64,000 nt of DNA from Lachnospiraceae bacterium. GTDB lineage: Bacteria > Bacillota > Clostridia > Lachnospirales > Lachnospiraceae. The DNA lies in assembly GCA_021770785.1 (NCBI GenBank), contig JAETQH010000007.1:49355-113354 (forward strand), in the 5' to 3' direction. The translations under genes and the position numbers were made by a program. A model generated the notes under the pieces. That model was not told the DNA's origin. It saw nothing but the letters and a program-made list of their open reading frames with translations, and did not search any database. Of the stretch, positions 1 to 8,499 are shown one piece after another. Each line of letters begins with the position of its first letter. Within the stretch, counting starts at the first letter, position 1.

Positions 1-235
1 ATTGTAGCAGGAGAATATTATAATTTAAGCGTTCATAGTTACTTCAAGGTGTATGTAGCATAGTAGATTATAAGTCTGTAAGAGGCACTATTTTGGGATG
101 GAATAAGGTATTAAGTTTTCACTTGCTTTTTTTGTGAACGCCCTGAAATATGGGAATAATCAAAGGAAAATAGTAACTTGCTGAAAGATACTGACGGAAA
201 GTTATTATTAGAAAAATATATTTTGTAAAAGGTAC

Positions 236-417
236 GAGAGTGCCAAATAAACTGTGTATTTCCTTAAAACTGCCATCAGGGATTATATCAAATCCTCGAA
301 AGCCTGTAAAGGCTGGAAGGCTTACCTTGACAGGCTTCCGAGGATTTAAGGATGGTTTCTAGGCAGTTTTAAGGGATAGTTTTTCGAAAACAACTTACAC
401 ACTTAATCTGACACGCC
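236..417. repeat. MITE-like element with imperfect terminal inverted repeats
   Basis: The ends at 236-261 and 393-417 are imperfect inverted repeats (left end reads gagtgccaaataaactgtg). Inside lie nested palindromes: a perfect 13-bp pair at 262-274 and 362-374, and a 17-bp pair with one mismatch at 291-307 and 330-346. There is no ORF. The ends resemble IS256-type termini from memory, so I infer a small non-autonomous element; a large RNA hairpin is the alternative. Confidence 0.45.
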
Positions 418-693
418 CAAAGGTGTTCCACAAAATTGTTCATTTATAGGTGGAGTGTTTGTTCGCTTATTTGTTACTCACAATTATATTTTTTCCTATA
501 CTGTCTTTGTCCTGCTGTTTTTGGTCTTTAAGTGTCAGACAGCAAATTAACTTTCCTATCTCCTGCACAAATACCGCAGATTAAAATCGAATATTCTAAA
601 TATCATCTCTACAATCCTGCCACATTCCATGACATTTTCTCATCTTGACGAATTCCCGTTCCTGCTGTATAGTTTTTGGTGTAACTGACCGAA

Positions 694-738
694 CAAAAAA
701 AGGAGAAAGAACCCACCCGCAAAGTTTGTTCTTTCTCC
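694..738 (-). terminator. Rho-independent terminator
   Basis: A perfect 11-bp stem (702-712 with 728-738) is followed on the minus strand by seven T. It lies downstream of the LytTR gene fragment and probably ended its original transcript. Confidence 0.7.
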
Positions 739-839
739 CATACCCATAGCGCATCTGCCATTCGGGACCGATCGTATCCCTGACGTGTGGCTTTCGTGCA
801 CCTGATATTATTATGATAAGAGAAAAATTACTGTTTTGC

Positions 840-1037
840 AAGTTAATTCATATAAAATATAAAAGTTCATCACCTCTATGCAATTGTAGTTAATGGGGAA
901 CAACTGGCGTATACGTAGAAATTCATGGTGACATTCTGAAAGCTCCTTCTCGATGGTGTTGATCCTTACGTAGAAACGCTCTGCCAAGCCGTTCGTCATG
1001 AATACATGTACGATTTGGTTGCGACTCTCAAAAGACA
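840..1037 (-). pseudogene. Fragment of an AgrA/LytTR response regulator
   Basis: Minus-strand translation gives the end of a LytTR DNA-binding domain: FESRNQIVHVF, then a stretch with EKELSE and EFLRI, ending near EVMNF. It aligns without gaps to the same part of the intact regulator at 12296-13048 (FESRNRVVHIF, EKELSEGCQEFLRI). The receiver domain and the front of LytTR are absent and the tail diverges after MNF. It is the remains of a related regulator, in the opposite orientation to the intact copy 11.7 kb away. Confidence 0.75.
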
Positions 1038-1290
1038 GTCAGCGATAACATCATATTATGGCGAAGCACTTTTGGGATCCTATGTAGCTCGTGTAATGCT
1101 GCAAGACAAAATATAAAGACATCAGATTGATCGTCATTTCATTTTAAGCGACAGAAAACATCGGATTTTATTAATAGAAAAACAACATAGCGATACCTAC
1201 TTGATACCGCTATGTTCTTAGAATTATGAGAGTTTATATATTTTTAGTTATCCTATTTTGAAAGTTAGATTAGTGGATTTGTGTGAATTA
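1038..1290. other. Intergenic stretch without a gene
   Basis: No supported reading frame on either strand. It holds the terminator of the ABC transporter operon and otherwise unassignable sequence upstream of the LytTR fragment. Confidence 0.5.
1178..1216 (-). terminator. Terminator of the ABC transporter operon
   Basis: A stem AACATAGCG/CGCTATGTT with a mostly paired inner part is followed on the minus strand by GTTTTTC. It sits about 75 nt below the permease stop codon. Confidence 0.7.
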
Positions 1291-1291
1291 T

Positions 1292-2368
1292 TTATGAAAC
1301 TTGATGTTTTGCAAAAGCTCTACGAGAAATAGCAATACCAATTCCTATAAATATAAGTGCAACAGGTACAGCTAATATTGCATATAATACGCCGTTGCTC
1401 ATTTGACCTACCGACATAAGCGAAATAAACTGAGCGTGATATAATGGCAAAAGTGCGATAATCCTGAATAACGAACTTGTTTCGGAAACAGGCAGAATAA
1501 CAGGAAAAAGGTAAATTGCAGCAGAAGCGACTAAGGCTACCATTTGGCTTTTACATACAGCGGATAGAATCAATGTAACGCCTGTGACACTGACAGCGCC
1601 GGTAAATGCTAAAAGGATTTGATATTTAAGCAATGTGCCGCAGGTAATATTAAAAGGAATATATCCTTCAACGAAGCCCGCAGGCGCAAAAAGAATACTG
1701 CAATCTAACCCGTTACTTCCATAAAGCATAAAAGCATATATAAAGTTAATTGTCGAAATAGTCGCAGTCATAATCAATGCAGCTAAAATACTTCCAATGA
1801 TTTTCGCTGCTGCGCATTTTGTCCTCCCATATTTGCTTGTCAGAATAATATTATCGACTCCCCCATACTCGCCAGAGAAAACAGGTGCAGTCATAATAAT
1901 GATAGATAATGATAAAATAATGAATACCCTTACCATATTTTCGCTTGTTTTGAGCCAGCCGTATGTATATCCAATCTTAATCTCTTCACTCCCAAATACA
2001 TCGGAAACTCTAAGCCCATTCCAGTTACCGTCTAAATCAGAAAAATTACGGAACAAAGCCGATTGCATGGCATTATGGTAAAGATATGCCGCATTCATAC
2101 CATGTAAATCCTGCGTAGGCTTAAAATCAGTCATCATTTGCTGCACCTTTTCATCAGTTAGCGCCCCCTCATATTTTTCTGCAACAGACTTATCAATTTC
2201 AACGGCTGTTCGTCCTGTGCCCTCATTACTTATTCCGTCAAAGGCATACATATTTTGATATGTTGAAAAGCCTAAAAGAACCGATAAAAGTAGTAAAGCA
2301 GCAAAAATAACCTGTGTAAGCCGCTTTGAAAATATCTTCCGTAACTCAAATTGAATTAGTTTTTTCAT
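1292..2368 (-). CDS. ABC-2 type permease, BcrB-like
   Basis: 358-residue integral membrane protein. One hydrophobic helix near residues 18-36 is followed by a roughly 115-residue outside loop and five or more helices from about residue 150 to the end, the usual plan of ABC-2 permeases in peptide resistance transporters. It overlaps the ATPase gene upstream by ATGA, so the two are translationally coupled and should form one transporter. With the adjacent kinase and regulator it makes a four-gene peptide-sensing and export unit, and its position beside the RiPP cluster suggests self-immunity, which is inference. The substrate cannot be read from sequence. Confidence 0.85.
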   Translation of the reverse strand: MKKLIQFELRKIFSKRLTQVIFAALLLLSVLLGFSTYQNMYAFDGISNEGTGRTAVEIDKSVAEKYEGALTDEKVQQMMTDFKPTQDLHGMNAAYLYHNAMQSALFRNFSDLDGNWNGLRVSDVFGSEEIKIGYTYGWLKTSENMVRVFIILSLSIIIMTAPVFSGEYGGVDNIILTSKYGRTKCAAAKIIGSILAALIMTATISTINFIYAFMLYGSNGLDCSILFAPAGFVEGYIPFNITCGTLLKYQILLAFTGAVSVTGVTLILSAVCKSQMVALVASAAIYLFPVILPVSETSSLFRIIALLPLYHAQFISLMSVGQMSNGVLYAILAVPVALIFIGIGIAISRRAFAKHQVS

Positions 2369-3240
2369 TTCTCTGCATCTCCTTTAAAATAGTATAAATA
2401 TAAATCTTCCAAATTAGGCCGTATCGGTATTGCATTTTCCATAGGCGGGTGATCTGCAATTATCCGCAATACAGTTTCGCCCCTGTCTGTATTTCGGAGA
2501 TTGCTCGTGTTAAATGCAGCGGCACATTTCTCTGCATGAGCAGTCGGAACAGTACATTCCCATACTTGCCCATCAATTTCAGAAGTGATTTCTTGTGGTT
2601 TCCCAAAATGAATAATTTCACCAGATTTCATCATTATGATTTCTTCTGCAATAAATTCTACATCCGAAACAATATGCGTCGATAAAATTACGATACGGTC
2701 TTGCGCAAAGGCACTGATTATGTTACGAAAACGTACGCGCTCTTTTGGATCGAGACCCGCTGTCGGCTCGTCTAAAATCAAAATGTGGGGATTATTAAGC
2801 ATTGCCTGTGCAATTCCTAAACGCTGCTTCATACCGCCTGAAAAGGTCTTGATTTTGTGCCTACTTTCCTCAGACAGTCCCACCGCTTCAAGTAGCTGCT
2901 TTGATTTTTTCTTTGCGTTTTTTTCACTTAACCCCTTTAAGGCAGATATATACAGCAAAAAATCAAGTGCTGTAAATTCAGGATAATACCCAAAATGTTG
3001 CGGGAGATAGCCTAAAAGTTCACTGTATTTTTCACCTAACGTCACAATGTTTTTTCCATCTAAAACAATTTTTCCGGAAGTTGGTGTCTGAATGTTGCAC
3101 AACAGCCGCATGAACGTAGTCTTTCCTGCTCCGTTTGCACCTAACAAGCCATAAACTCCATTTGACAGTGTAATATTCAAATGTTTTACGGCGGTTTTGG
3201 AGCCAAATTTTTTGGTCAGATCGATAGTTTTTAGTTTCAT
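2365..3240 (-). CDS. ABC transporter ATP-binding protein, BcrA-like
   Basis: 291 residues. Walker A is GANGAGKTT (about residues 34-42), the signature FSGGMKQRLGIAQ precedes Walker B ILILDEPTAGLDP, and an H-loop STH follows. The roughly 70 residues after the ATPase core are typical of the BcrA/lantibiotic-immunity class. Start ATG has a good Shine-Dalgarno (aaaggag). It powers the permease encoded next to it. A terminator-like hairpin lies between it and the histidine kinase gene, so the transporter may be expressed separately from the sensor. Confidence 0.9.
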   Translation of the reverse strand: MKLKTIDLTKKFGSKTAVKHLNITLSNGVYGLLGANGAGKTTFMRLLCNIQTPTSGKIVLDGKNIVTLGEKYSELLGYLPQHFGYYPEFTALDFLLYISALKGLSEKNAKKKSKQLLEAVGLSEESRHKIKTFSGGMKQRLGIAQAMLNNPHILILDEPTAGLDPKERVRFRNIISAFAQDRIVILSTHIVSDVEFIAEEIIMMKSGEIIHFGKPQEITSEIDGQVWECTVPTAHAEKCAAAFNTSNLRNTDRGETVLRIIADHPPMENAIPIRPNLEDLYLYYFKGDAEK

Positions 3241-3281
3241 ATAAACTCCTTTCTCTATAAGGGGAATTACGTGTAATATGC

Positions 3282-3317
3282 AAAAAAATACTCCCCTTGT
3301 GACTTTACGGAGAGTAT
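3282..3317 (-). terminator. Terminator or attenuator between kinase and ABC genes
   Basis: A 9-bp stem with one mismatch (ATACTCTCC with GGGGAGTAT) is followed by seven T on the minus strand. Only about 40 nt separate it from the ATPase start, so transcription of the transporter either reads through it or starts within it. Confidence 0.65.
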
Positions 3318-3354
3318 AAAAGGTAATTATCTACTTTTTATCTACAAATAAAAT

Positions 3355-4530
3355 TCAATATTTTGTTTTGAAAAATGCGGTCACCTTTGCACCATCCGCA
3401 ATATTCTCAATCTGCAGGTAGCCACCGTGATGTTCACAGAGTAGCTTACATATATAAAGCCCTAATCCAAAGTGTTTAAAATGATCGGATTCCTCTGTGA
3501 AATATGGGTTAGCAGCTTTGCACAGAACATCTTTGTTAAAGCCTTTTCCATCGTCAGATACCGAAAGTCGTAAGCCGCCATCACTAAATTCAAAAGTAAG
3601 CGTTACCGCAGCACAGGCGTAACGGACAGCATTCGCAATCAGATTATTACATACCTGTGAAACAAATTCTGTGTCAATAGACAGTTCATGTATAAAGGTT
3701 TTGTTTTGCCGATATAACTTTTTTCCCTTCTGTATACATACAATTTCTGTGCTTTCATATAAGGAAGATAAAAATGGCTGCAAAAGAACTGTTTTGTATT
3801 CCGGTTGTGTATCTTCCAAACGCTGAAGATTACTCATGCTGGCTACATATGTTTCCATCCGAGATATATGCTTTCCCATCGTAACTGCAGTTTCTCTGGT
3901 CTGTGTGTTATCGCTTGCCTGTAGCATTTCATCATAACCTTTCAGCACCGTAAGCGGGGTTCGCAGGTCATGAGCAAAAGCAGCGTTAAGCCGTTTGCGA
4001 TCCTCAACCTGCCGCCACATCTCTAAAAAATTATTTGCAAGTTTAGTCCGCATAATTTCAAAAGAAGTACAGAGCTGCCCTAATTCGTCATTACTATCAT
4101 ATTCGATCAAAAAATCAAGATCATTATTTGCTATTTTTTCAGATGCCGCCCGCAATTCCGCAAGCGGTTTCTTCAGCTTATCCTTATAAAATAATAGTAC
4201 CGCCCCTATGATACACAAAGCAGAGTAAAGTGGTGTTGCAATAACAGGAATTAACGCTAATAGTGCTATTGTACGTTCGTCCTGTTCTGCTAATGAAACT
4301 GGTGTACTGTTAATATAAGCACCGTCCCCTAACTGTTCACCATGTTCATTCGTTAAATAATACTTTTCGCCGGATATTGGGTAAGAATCTCTAATAGTAT
4401 TTGTCATACTGTTGCATAAGGAAGCTGTCATTACAGAAAGGATAAGTGCAAGCATAACAAATATTACCACATAAAGCATAAGACTTTTCCGGAGAGATAA
4501 ACCCCGTCCTAGGTGTCTTACTTTATCCAT
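3355..4530 (-). CDS. Sensor histidine kinase (HAMP type)
   Basis: 391 residues. Two membrane helices (about 16-40 and 88-112) enclose a short outside loop of some 45 residues. A HAMP-like linker follows, then the phospho-acceptor helix FAHDLRTPLTVLKGY with His near residue 190, then an N-box NLIANAVRYA and G-boxes DDGKGF and GLGLYI. The start overlaps the regulator gene by 13 nt. The short sensor loop is typical of kinases that respond to cell-envelope peptides together with a BceAB/BcrAB-type transporter. The signal is inferred from context. Confidence 0.88.
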   Translation of the reverse strand: MDKVRHLGRGLSLRKSLMLYVVIFVMLALILSVMTASLCNSMTNTIRDSYPISGEKYYLTNEHGEQLGDGAYINSTPVSLAEQDERTIALLALIPVIATPLYSALCIIGAVLLFYKDKLKKPLAELRAASEKIANNDLDFLIEYDSNDELGQLCTSFEIMRTKLANNFLEMWRQVEDRKRLNAAFAHDLRTPLTVLKGYDEMLQASDNTQTRETAVTMGKHISRMETYVASMSNLQRLEDTQPEYKTVLLQPFLSSLYESTEIVCIQKGKKLYRQNKTFIHELSIDTEFVSQVCNNLIANAVRYACAAVTLTFEFSDGGLRLSVSDDGKGFNKDVLCKAANPYFTEESDHFKHFGLGLYICKLLCEHHGGYLQIENIADGAKVTAFFKTKY

Positions 4531-5201
4531 TTATACCCACACCCCCAAACTGTTTCAATATACACTCGGTTTGTGTATACAGCAATTTTCGTACGTATTC
4601 TGCGAATATGTTCGGCCACAACATTGCTGTCGCCGTCGCTGTCATAACCCCAGATGCGTTCATATATCCTTTCTTTGTCAAAAACCTGTCCTGGATTTTG
4701 GGATAGCAGTTCCACGATGTCAAATTCCTTTTTGGCAAGGCCGAGGCGTTTGTTCGCAAAAAACAGGCATCGCTCCGAATAGTCAATTGTTAATTCACCG
4801 GAAAATCTAATCTGCGCTTCAAAGCCCCGCCGTGTTTCCCGACGCAGGTGGGCAGATACTCTGGCTTCAAGCTCCATAAGAGAGAACGGTTTGACTATAT
4901 AATCGTCACCTCCGGCAGCAAACCCTTTAACCTTATCAGTATCTTCAATTCGTGCAGTCAAAAAAAGAATAGGACAGGATATATGGTCACGAATGCGTTC
5001 ACAGATCTCCAGCCCAGTTGAGCCGGGCATATTTATATCGAGCAAAATAATGTCTGGCTGTCGTTCTACTTGTTTCAGTGCTTCTGTTCCATTTGTGGCA
5101 GATAAAACAAGATAACCCTTACTTTCAAAAAAGCTGCGAAGCATTGACACAATATCTGCTTCATCATCAGCTATCAATATTTTCGTTTTTATTTTTCGCA
5201 C
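4518..5201 (-). CDS. OmpR/PhoB-family response regulator
   Basis: Receiver domain with acidic pocket DDE, phospho-acceptor in DIILLDINMPG and conserved Lys in IVKPF, followed by a winged-helix C-terminal domain (VVAEHIRRIRTKI and GCGYKW). It is the partner of the kinase encoded next, whose start it overlaps. The start is unclear. No ATG is available; the Shine-Dalgarno GGAGG at 5201-5205 is spaced 8 nt from an in-frame ATA at 5190-5192, where the family usually has ATG. A GTG at 5199-5201 overlaps the Shine-Dalgarno and is used here. Confidence 0.85.
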   Translation of the reverse strand: MRKIKTKILIADDEADIVSMLRSFFESKGYLVLSATNGTEALKQVERQPDIILLDINMPGSTGLEICERIRDHISCPILFLTARIEDTDKVKGFAAGGDDYIVKPFSLMELEARVSAHLRRETRRGFEAQIRFSGELTIDYSERCLFFANKRLGLAKKEFDIVELLSQNPGQVFDKERIYERIWGYDSDGDSNVVAEHIRRIRTKIAVYTNRVYIETVWGCGYKWIK

Positions 5202-5212
5202 CTCCAACCTAT

Positions 5213-5218
5213 AGTATA
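5213..5218 (-). promoter_or_regulatory. Probable -10 box of the response regulator gene
   Basis: TATACT on the minus strand lies 8-13 nt before the Shine-Dalgarno. If used, the mRNA would begin almost at the Shine-Dalgarno and would exclude the upstream in-frame TTG at 5225. I see no good -35 box. Confidence 0.4.
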
Positions 5219-5245
5219 AAACCAAATATAGCAGATATTTTTCAA

Positions 5246-5431
5246 CTATTTATCTACTCTTATACCGTCTTTTCTGCGCGCGTCAACAGGTTTTTCTGCA
5301 TTCTTTGGTATTAACCACATATAACCAAGTTTTGAAATACCAGGTATGCGGTTATCTTCGCATAGTTTCTGTACACGTCTCTCTGAAATACCCCATTTCT
5401 TTGCTGCTTGCGGTGAGGACATATATTCCAT
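5246..5431 (-). CDS. Small helix-turn-helix (excisionase-like) DNA-binding protein
   Basis: 61 residues. The pattern SSPQAAKKWGISERRVQKLC followed by IPGISKLGYMWLIP is the winged-helix fold of MerR/excisionase-type proteins (HTH_17). Such genes are common in integrative elements, where they regulate excision or neighbouring genes. It lies upstream of the two-component system on the same strand. The Shine-Dalgarno (gataag) is weak. Target unknown. Confidence 0.7.
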   Translation of the reverse strand: MEYMSSPQAAKKWGISERRVQKLCEDNRIPGISKLGYMWLIPKNAEKPVDARRKDGIRVDK

Positions 5432-5776
5432 AACTCGCTTATCCTTTCATCAAATTTATTTAATGTAATTATATACGGTTATCCGAACAATATCAAGTAC
5501 CAATTATAAAGCTGATTTTAAAACGTAGAAGTGCTTTTGATTAGATTTAAATCTTGTAAATATTCCATTGCTACAGAGTACTTTGATTGATAACCGTTCA
5601 TTTTGTAAATGAATTTCAAAGCAAAAGTTGTATTGGTAGGTATTAGGCACTTTTATGGTCACCGATTTGAATAGGATACCATTAAGCAGAATTATTACGT
5701 GTTGATTCGAAAAAATTACGAGAAATTAAATGCGTAAACATATAATGCTAAAATATGAAAAAAGGAGGAGAACGGT
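5432..5776. other. Intergenic region ahead of the RiPP cluster
   Basis: No gene on either strand. It should contain the divergent promoters of the small HTH gene (minus) and the radical SAM operon (plus). A TATAAT at about 5738-5743 is the best -10 candidate for the RiPP genes; no clear -35 precedes it. No LytTR-type box was seen here. Confidence 0.5.
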
Positions 5777-7006
5777 ATGGACAATAAATGCATGAGTTTT
5801 TCTGATTCCACTAAATTTATGTTTAATGCAGATTCGGTCATTATATTTAATAGATTAAACGGTCAATGGATAAAAATATCAAGGGAATGTTATGAAATAC
5901 TTAGAAACTGTATGAGCGAAAAATTAACAGAGGAAGAAATGCTTTCTAGGCTAGCAGATGAAGAAGATCGGGCTTATATAAGGAAGATGCTTGATTTGTT
6001 AGATTCTATGGGATGTATGTATAGGAAAACAGTGCAAAAAGTCAACAATGTCAGTTTTGCAATTACACACCGTTGTAACCTAAAATGTATACACTGTATG
6101 GTAAATGCACAGTATGGAAATGAACAAACAGATTATTTTGATACAGAAACCATATGCAGGTTGTTGAATAAAATAGTTTCGGTTGAACCTGAAGTTGTTG
6201 TTCTGACAGGTGGGGAACCGCTGCTTAGAAAAGATTTCTTGGATATATTATCACACTTAAGAAGCAAGTATAGCGGAAAAATAACATTAATGACAAACGG
6301 CACGTTATTTAATTCTCAAAATATTACTCCTATCATTGAAAAAGTAAATAATATAGATATTAGTCTTGATGGCGCTGATGAAGAATCCTGCTCTGTTATA
6401 AGGGGCAAAGGTGTATTTGATCGAGTAGTTAATAATATAGATATTTTAAAACAAAAAGGTTTTGAAAATATTTCACTTTCAATGGTGTTGAGTAATAACA
6501 ATTTACGTTATGCACAACAGTTTTTTGAACTTAACAGAAAACTTCATACATTTCCAATGCTAAGAGCATTGTCCTATGAAGGTAGAGCTAAAGATAATAA
6601 AACATTATTGGAGAATTCTTTGACAACAGATAGAATTTGTCAGGGAAGTGACACCAACTCTAATATAGAACAAAAATGCTGCTGTTGTACAGCTGGGTAT
6701 GATCAAATTACTATAGAAGCAAATGGAGATATTTTTCCATGTAATTTATTTGGATCAGAAGAGTTTAAATTAGGAAACATAACAAAGATAGATAATTTAA
6801 TGGATATTTTAAACACGAACAAAGGAAGCTTTGTGTGTCGAGCAATAGAAAAATATGAACCTGACAAATTTTTGAAATGTAAAGAATGCAATATTAATTA
6901 TTTATGCTGGTCCTGCCTCTATCCAATGTATTCTTTGTCAGATGATGAATTTGAAGAGCGGTGTAAGGCAAAGAAACAGTTATTATCAAATGTTTGGGAG
7001 GAGTAA
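5777..7006 (+). CDS. Radical SAM/SPASM peptide maturase with N-terminal PqqD-like domain
   Basis: 409 residues. The first roughly 90 residues resemble a PqqD-like RiPP recognition element, which binds the leader peptide. The radical SAM cluster motif is CNLKCIHC, with Cys100, Cys104 and Cys107, followed by the glycine motif TGGEPLL. The C-terminal SPASM region is Cys-rich (KCCCCTAG, IFPCNLFG, KCKECNINYLCWSC) and would hold extra Fe-S clusters. Family members form thioether or C-C bonds in ribosomal peptides. ATG with strong Shine-Dalgarno aaaggagga. It is the first gene of the cluster; two small Cys-rich peptides encoded 1 kb downstream are the likely substrates. Confidence 0.9.
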   Translation: MDNKCMSFSDSTKFMFNADSVIIFNRLNGQWIKISRECYEILRNCMSEKLTEEEMLSRLADEEDRAYIRKMLDLLDSMGCMYRKTVQKVNNVSFAITHRCNLKCIHCMVNAQYGNEQTDYFDTETICRLLNKIVSVEPEVVVLTGGEPLLRKDFLDILSHLRSKYSGKITLMTNGTLFNSQNITPIIEKVNNIDISLDGADEESCSVIRGKGVFDRVVNNIDILKQKGFENISLSMVLSNNNLRYAQQFFELNRKLHTFPMLRALSYEGRAKDNKTLLENSLTTDRICQGSDTNSNIEQKCCCCTAGYDQITIEANGDIFPCNLFGSEEFKLGNITKIDNLMDILNTNKGSFVCRAIEKYEPDKFLKCKECNINYLCWSCLYPMYSLSDDEFEERCKAKKQLLSNVWEE

Positions 7007-7011
7007 GTTTT

Positions 7012-8058
7012 ATGAACTTTTCCGTTTTTTTTACGAATAGATGCAATATGAATTGTAGTTACTGCTATGAGAAAAATAAAAAAGAATGTTCTATGAGCTA
7101 TGAGATTATAGATAAAACCATTGATTTTATTGTAAGCAAAAAGCATGAAAACCCAACGGAAAAACTGTCAATAGTGACACATGGAGGGGAGCCTTTACTT
7201 GAATTTGAAAAAATCAAATACTTCGTCTCAGCGTTGAAAAATCGCATAGAGAACGTGAGTTATATAATTACAACGAATGCAACTCTTTTAAACGATGAAA
7301 ATATCGATTTCTTAATCAAAAATTATGCTCAGATTTCTATAAGTATTGATGGAAATGAAAAGGCACATAATAGTAATCGAATTTTTCACAATAGAAGAGG
7401 GAGCTTCGATATTGTTATACAAAATTCTAAAAAAATACTTGATAGAGCTCCGTTTGATATTTGCGCTAGAATGACAGTTAATCGAAAGAATGTAGAGTAT
7501 TTGTTTGATGGAGTTAAATGGCTTTTAGATTTTGGATTTGTTTCTATTTCACCAGTTCCGGATCAGTATGATAATAATTGGACAGATAGTGATATGAATG
7601 AATTATATAATCAAGGGGTCCAAATTATTGATTATCTAAAAGGGTATAAGGGAGATTGTAAAGTAGACCTTATTGATGATGCACTTGTAAGATGCATGAA
7701 TTCTGCATGCGATGGGGGAAGGACAAGCTTCACTATTGATACTGATGGTAGCATATATCCTTGTCTGGCAGCGGCTGGAGTAAGCGAATTTGTAATAGGA
7801 TCTGTCGATAATGGTATTAATCACGAATCAGTTGAGCGCATTTTGGAGTGGGCGCAAGCAAAAAACCAAGCATGTATTGGATGCTCTCGTTATGAGTATT
7901 GTGATTGTACTAGGTGTAAGATAATAAATAAAATATACACAGGAGATTTGAATACGCCAATCGTAGCAATATGTAATATAGAAAATGTAAAAATAAGGCT
8001 ATCGCAATACTATCAAAAGGTGTTTCCTAATGGTCAAAATGCCCTAAATAAAGAGTGA
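7012..8058 (+). CDS. Second radical SAM/SPASM peptide maturase
   Basis: 348 residues from the ATG with Shine-Dalgarno gggaggag; an upstream in-frame start at 6994 lacks one. The radical SAM motif lies at the very N-terminus (CNMNCSYCYEK: Cys11, Cys15, Cys18), followed by THGGEPLL and a SPASM tail (YPCLAAAG, ACIGCSRYEYCDCTRC, AICNIE). There is no N-terminal recognition domain, unlike the preceding enzyme, so it may rely on the partner's domain or act on the other precursor. The gap to the first enzyme is 5 nt. Two maturases with two precursors recall the thuricin CD arrangement (TrnC/TrnD). Confidence 0.9.
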   Translation: MNFSVFFTNRCNMNCSYCYEKNKKECSMSYEIIDKTIDFIVSKKHENPTEKLSIVTHGGEPLLEFEKIKYFVSALKNRIENVSYIITTNATLLNDENIDFLIKNYAQISISIDGNEKAHNSNRIFHNRRGSFDIVIQNSKKILDRAPFDICARMTVNRKNVEYLFDGVKWLLDFGFVSISPVPDQYDNNWTDSDMNELYNQGVQIIDYLKGYKGDCKVDLIDDALVRCMNSACDGGRTSFTIDTDGSIYPCLAAAGVSEFVIGSVDNGINHESVERILEWAQAKNQACIGCSRYEYCDCTRCKIINKIYTGDLNTPIVAICNIENVKIRLSQYYQKVFPNGQNALNKE

Positions 8059-8074
8059 AAGGAGGAAATGCAAT

Positions 8075-8239
8075 ATGAAAATCAAGAAAATTGATACATC
8101 TATACCATTAAAGGTAGTCGCTCAGGCTTGCACAAATATGTGCGAAGAAACAGTTTGGGCCGGTAAAACCTCTAAAGAGGGAAATGCAGGTGGATGCTGG
8201 ACAGCAACTGGTTATACGGCTCGCGGCGCATTATTCTAA
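8075..8239 (+). CDS. RiPP precursor peptide 1 (Cys-rich, 54 residues)
   Basis: Small ORF with perfect Shine-Dalgarno (aaaggagg) 17 nt after the second maturase. It starts MKIKKIDTSIPLK; Cys fall at 19, 23 and 41 in QACTNMCEETVWAGKT and GGCW. It matches precursor 2 in the start MKIKKI, in QAC-x3-C, in a following ET-x-W-x-G-x-T pattern, and in a third Cys after Gly. The N-terminal 17 residues (Lys-rich, no Cys) look like the leader and the segment from Ala18 like the core. The peptide would be cross-linked by the radical SAM enzymes, cut by the adjacent subtilase and exported. The mature structure cannot be read. Confidence 0.85.
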   Translation: MKIKKIDTSIPLKVVAQACTNMCEETVWAGKTSKEGNAGGCWTATGYTARGALF

Positions 8240-8283
8240 AATAGCATTTTTTCTGAAAAAATAATATAAAGGAGGGATTCGGC

Positions 8284-8454
8284 ATGAAGATTAAAAAGAT
8301 CGCAAGTACAGATGTCAACTTAAATGTTCGCGGTCAGGCTTGCGGAGATGACTGTACTGAAACCAAAATCTGGGTTGGCAGAACTGATGGCAACACTTCT
8401 GGCTGCGTAATTTACAATACTGTATACACGCCTAAAACTAACACCCACTTATAA
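8284..8454 (+). CDS. RiPP precursor peptide 2 (Cys-rich, 56 residues)
   Basis: Small ORF 44 nt after precursor 1, with Shine-Dalgarno aaaggaggg. It shares MKIKKI with precursor 1 and has Cys20, Cys24 and Cys41 in GQACGDDCTETKIWVGRT and SGC. The Cys-Cys-Trp-Gly-Thr spacing parallels precursor 1 with one residue more before Trp and one fewer in the second loop. The tail after Cys41 differs completely. The pair looks like two components of one product or two related products. It is followed by a hairpin that probably limits read-through. Confidence 0.85.
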   Translation: MKIKKIASTDVNLNVRGQACGDDCTETKIWVGRTDGNTSGCVIYNTVYTPKTNTHL

Positions 8455-8499
8455 GGGTAACTGCTCACCATAATTGACCATAGGGCATATGACATATAT

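Noticed and set aside
596..841. Minus-strand ORF of 81 residues
   Set aside because: It contains the perfect hairpin-terminator at 694-738 and has no Shine-Dalgarno or recognisable domain; treated as a shadow.
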